A stretch of 15,299 nucleotides of DNA from contig DATJAS010000069.1 of the NCBI GenBank assembly GCA_035516035.1, positions 1 to 15,299 of the forward strand, written 5' to 3'. The number at the start of each line of letters is the position of its first letter. The stretch's first letter is position 1. The notes under the pieces were generated by a model. It was not told the DNA's origin. It was given only the letters and a program-made list of their open reading frames with translations, and made no database searches. The position numbers and the translations under genes are program-made. Positions 13,466-15,299 of this stretch are shown here, piece after piece. The DNA comes from Fen-1273 sp035516035. GTDB taxonomy: Bacteria > Bacteroidota > Ignavibacteria > UBA10030 > UBA6906.

Positions 13466-15299
13466 ATGATCAAGGCAGTAGCGGTGCTGGCGGTTGCCTC
13501 GTGCGTCCTGTGTTCCCCTGCCGGCGCTCAGCAGAAACCCACCCCGCAGGACATGTACAAGATCCTGGGCATCTCCGTCGAGGGAAACACGATGGCGGAC
13601 CCGGCGGCGATCATCGCCAACTCCGGGCTCAAGGTGGGAGACGAGATCGCCGTTCCCGGCGACCAGGTGGGACAGGCCATCCGGCGGCTCTGGGGCCTGA
13701 AGCTCTTCGAGGACGTCCGCATCGGGATCGACCGCCAGGTCGCCAACGGCGTGTACCTGTTGATTTCCGTGAAGGAACTCCCCCGGTTCGACCACGTGGA
13801 ATTCGTCGGTCGCAAGGAGGTGAGCGAGGACGACATCAACAAGAAGATCGCCCTCGTCAAGGGACAGGTGTTCGCTCCGGACGAGCCGATCCGGATCCAG
13901 AAGGAGATCAAGAAGCTGTACGAGAAGGACGGATATCTCCTCGCCGTGATCAAGGTCGAGCCCGTCCGGATCGACTCGGTGAAAAACCGGATCAAGCTCC
14001 TCATCACGATCGACGAGGGGGTCGAGGTGGCGGTCGATCACATCAACTTCGAGGGGAACAACGCCTTCACCGACGGCGACCTCCGCGGGGCGATGGACGA
14101 GACGTCGGAGAAGCACTGGTGGAAATTCTGGTCGTCGGCGAAGTTCGACCGGAAGAAGTACGACGAGGACAAGGTCAAGATCCTGGACTACTACCACAAT
14201 CACGGCTACCGGGACGCCGAGATCCTCGGCGACACGATCTGGTACTCCGACAACAAGGAGAACATGAGCATCCTCATCCGGGTGAAGGAGGGTCCCCAGT
14301 ACAGGATCCGCCACATCACCTGGCAGGGGAACACGGTCTACTCCGCGGACGAGCTCAACGAGCGCCTCGGCATGGTGCCGGGGGAGATCTACGACCAGGA
14401 GAAGTTCGACCATAACCTCCGGGGGAACGAGGCGCAGAACGACGTGGCGTCGCTCTACCTGGACAACGGCTACCTCCGCGTCAACCTGGAACCGACCGAA
14501 ACGCGCGTGGGCGAGGACTCGATCGACATTACGATCAACGTGTACGAGATGAACCAGTTCCGGATCGGTCACGTGAACATCCGGGGGAACACCAAGACGC
14601 AGGAGAAGGTGATCAGGCGCGAGCTGTTCACGCGCCCGGGCGATTATTTCAGCCGCGCGGCGATCATGCGGAGCATCCGGCAGCTCTCCGTGCTGAACTA
14701 TTTCAACCCGGAGAAGATCAAGCCCGACTACAACCTGGTGGACGACAAGACGGTCGACCTGACGTACGATGTCGAGGAAAAATCGAGCGACAACATCAAC
14801 GCCTCCGTCGGGTACAGCGGGGTCTTCGGGGTCACGGGAGCGCTCGGGTTCACGATCAACAACTTCTCGATCAGCGAGCCGCTCTCCGGCGGCGCGGGAC
14901 AGATCCTCGATTTCCAGTGGCAGTTCGGCGAGGGGAACCGGTTCAGGACGTTCAGCCTCGGGTTCACCGAGCCCTGGCTGATGGGAGAGCCCACGCTGCT
15001 CGGGGTGACGCTCTTTGACACCAGGCAGATCTACGGGTTCGACCTGCAGCAGACGGGCGCGTCCGTCCGGATCGGGCGGCGCTTCAAGTGGCCGGACGAC
15101 TTCTTCCGCGGCGACTGGATCGTGAACTTCCAGTCGAACGACGTCCGCGCGGGCGAGGGGATCTACCGCGAGGGGATCTCCAAGCAGGTCAGCGTCACGC
15201 AGATCATCACCCGCAACAGCATCGACAATCCCGTCTTCCCGACGTTCGGGTCGAACGTGTCCCTGTCGATTCAGTTGTCGGGCGGCCCGCTGCTCCCCG
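13466..15299 (+). CDS. bamA: Outer membrane protein assembly factor BamA (C-terminus cut by window edge)
   Basis: BamA folds and inserts beta-barrel proteins into the outer membrane. The reading frame is open from the ATG at 13466 to the window end (611 codons). A signal peptide (MIKAVAVLAVASCVLCSPAGA, cleavage near 21/22) is followed by five POTRA repeats at about residues 32-104, 105-185, 188-275, 277-360 and 364-438. Each ends in a hydrophobic strand then a VKE/DEG/VEE-type turn. POTRA 5 has the signature VIRRELFTRPGDYFSR, MRSIRQLSVLNYF. The barrel begins near 443 (INASVGYSGVFGVTGALGFT) and shows ISEPL, LGFTEPWLMGEPT and IDNPVFPTFGS. An insertion with HWWKFWSSAKFD in POTRA 3 also occurs in FCB homologues as I recall them. 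The start is 1 base past the uppS stop, with a weak ribosome site, so coupling is likely. Several barrel strands are missing beyond the edge. Confidence 0.97.
   Translation, partial: MIKAVAVLAVASCVLCSPAGAQQKPTPQDMYKILGISVEGNTMADPAAIIANSGLKVGDEIAVPGDQVGQAIRRLWGLKLFEDVRIGIDRQVANGVYLLISVKELPRFDHVEFVGRKEVSEDDINKKIALVKGQVFAPDEPIRIQKEIKKLYEKDGYLLAVIKVEPVRIDSVKNRIKLLITIDEGVEVAVDHINFEGNNAFTDGDLRGAMDETSEKHWWKFWSSAKFDRKKYDEDKVKILDYYHNHGYRDAEILGDTIWYSDNKENMSILIRVKEGPQYRIRHITWQGNTVYSADELNERLGMVPGEIYDQEKFDHNLRGNEAQNDVASLYLDNGYLRVNLEPTETRVGEDSIDITINVYEMNQFRIGHVNIRGNTKTQEKVIRRELFTRPGDYFSRAAIMRSIRQLSVLNYFNPEKIKPDYNLVDDKTVDLTYDVEEKSSDNINASVGYSGVFGVTGALGFTINNFSISEPLSGGAGQILDFQWQFGEGNRFRTFSLGFTEPWLMGEPTLLGVTLFDTRQIYGFDLQQTGASVRIGRRFKWPDDFFRGDWIVNFQSNDVRAGEGIYREGISKQVSVTQIITRNSIDNPVFPTFGSNVSLSIQLSGGPLLP

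Noticed and set aside
13466..13540. BamA as a lipoprotein, because VASC at residues 10-13 fits a lipobox
   Set aside because: The hydrophobic stretch before that cysteine is too short, a standard cleavage site (PAGA before QQ) follows, and BamA proteins are not lipidated.
13451..14572. A 373-codon open frame on the minus strand opposite bamA
   Set aside because: The plus strand carries a signal peptide and five POTRA repeats. The minus frame is a run of Val/Leu/Asp/His codons typical of an antisense shadow.
1..15299. Mobile elements, CRISPR arrays, tRNA/rRNA genes or a defence island
   Set aside because: No transposase, integrase, regularly spaced repeats or RNA-gene signatures were seen on either strand. 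All sizeable gaps are under about 200 bases and are explained by promoters and hairpins.

Overview
The window is a GC-rich (about 60% or more by eye) piece of bacterial chromosome packed with housekeeping genes. I see no mobile element, CRISPR array, tRNA or rRNA. Several signs point to the Bacteroidota/Chlorobiota/Ignavibacteria side of the FCB group, in a GC-rich lineage: a three-gene sdhC-sdhA-sdhB operon with a single five-helix cytochrome b; an undecaprenyl-PP synthase with the SYSGRWDL and RTSGEFRISNFLLWQ variants, followed directly by bamA; a coiled-coil lipoprotein of the Cbp1-like type; and a BAPKO_0422-like barrel. The promoters look like TTGnnn-17-TAnnnT rather than the -33/-7 promoters of class Bacteroidia, so I would not place it in that class. 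The phylum call is inference.

Left part, all minus strand (reading right to left). A two-component pair comes first: a NarX/DegS-like histidine kinase (9592-7751) overlapping its NarL/LuxR response regulator (7782-7096). Next is a separately promoted coiled-coil lipoprotein (6925-6053). An operon of about 3 kb follows: ybaB, recR, two small lipoproteins that look like diverged paralogues, and ftsX (5890-2893). The succinate dehydrogenase operon sdhC-sdhA-sdhB (2783 to the window edge, sdhB cut off) closes this half with its own promoter just past ftsX.

Right part, plus strand, divergent from the kinase. A small exported beta-barrel protein (9794-10291) is followed by an OtsA-OtsB fusion that should make and dephosphorylate trehalose-6-phosphate (10310-12562). 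A new promoter lies across the otsAB stop and serves uppS (12628-13464) and bamA (13466 to the window edge, cut off in the barrel).

Much of the region serves the cell envelope: lipid carrier synthesis (uppS), outer-membrane protein assembly (bamA), division-linked FtsX, several exported lipoproteins, an outer-membrane barrel and compatible-solute synthesis. Respiratory Sdh and DNA repair (recR) are the exceptions. I found no clearly new multi-gene system. The points most worth a second look are regulatory: two pairs of promoters that share spacer sequence as well as -35/-10 boxes, tandem 11-bp repeats with a 5' hairpin at the kinase promoter, and a tandem lipoprotein pair inside the recR-ftsX operon, the second of which may start at CTG.
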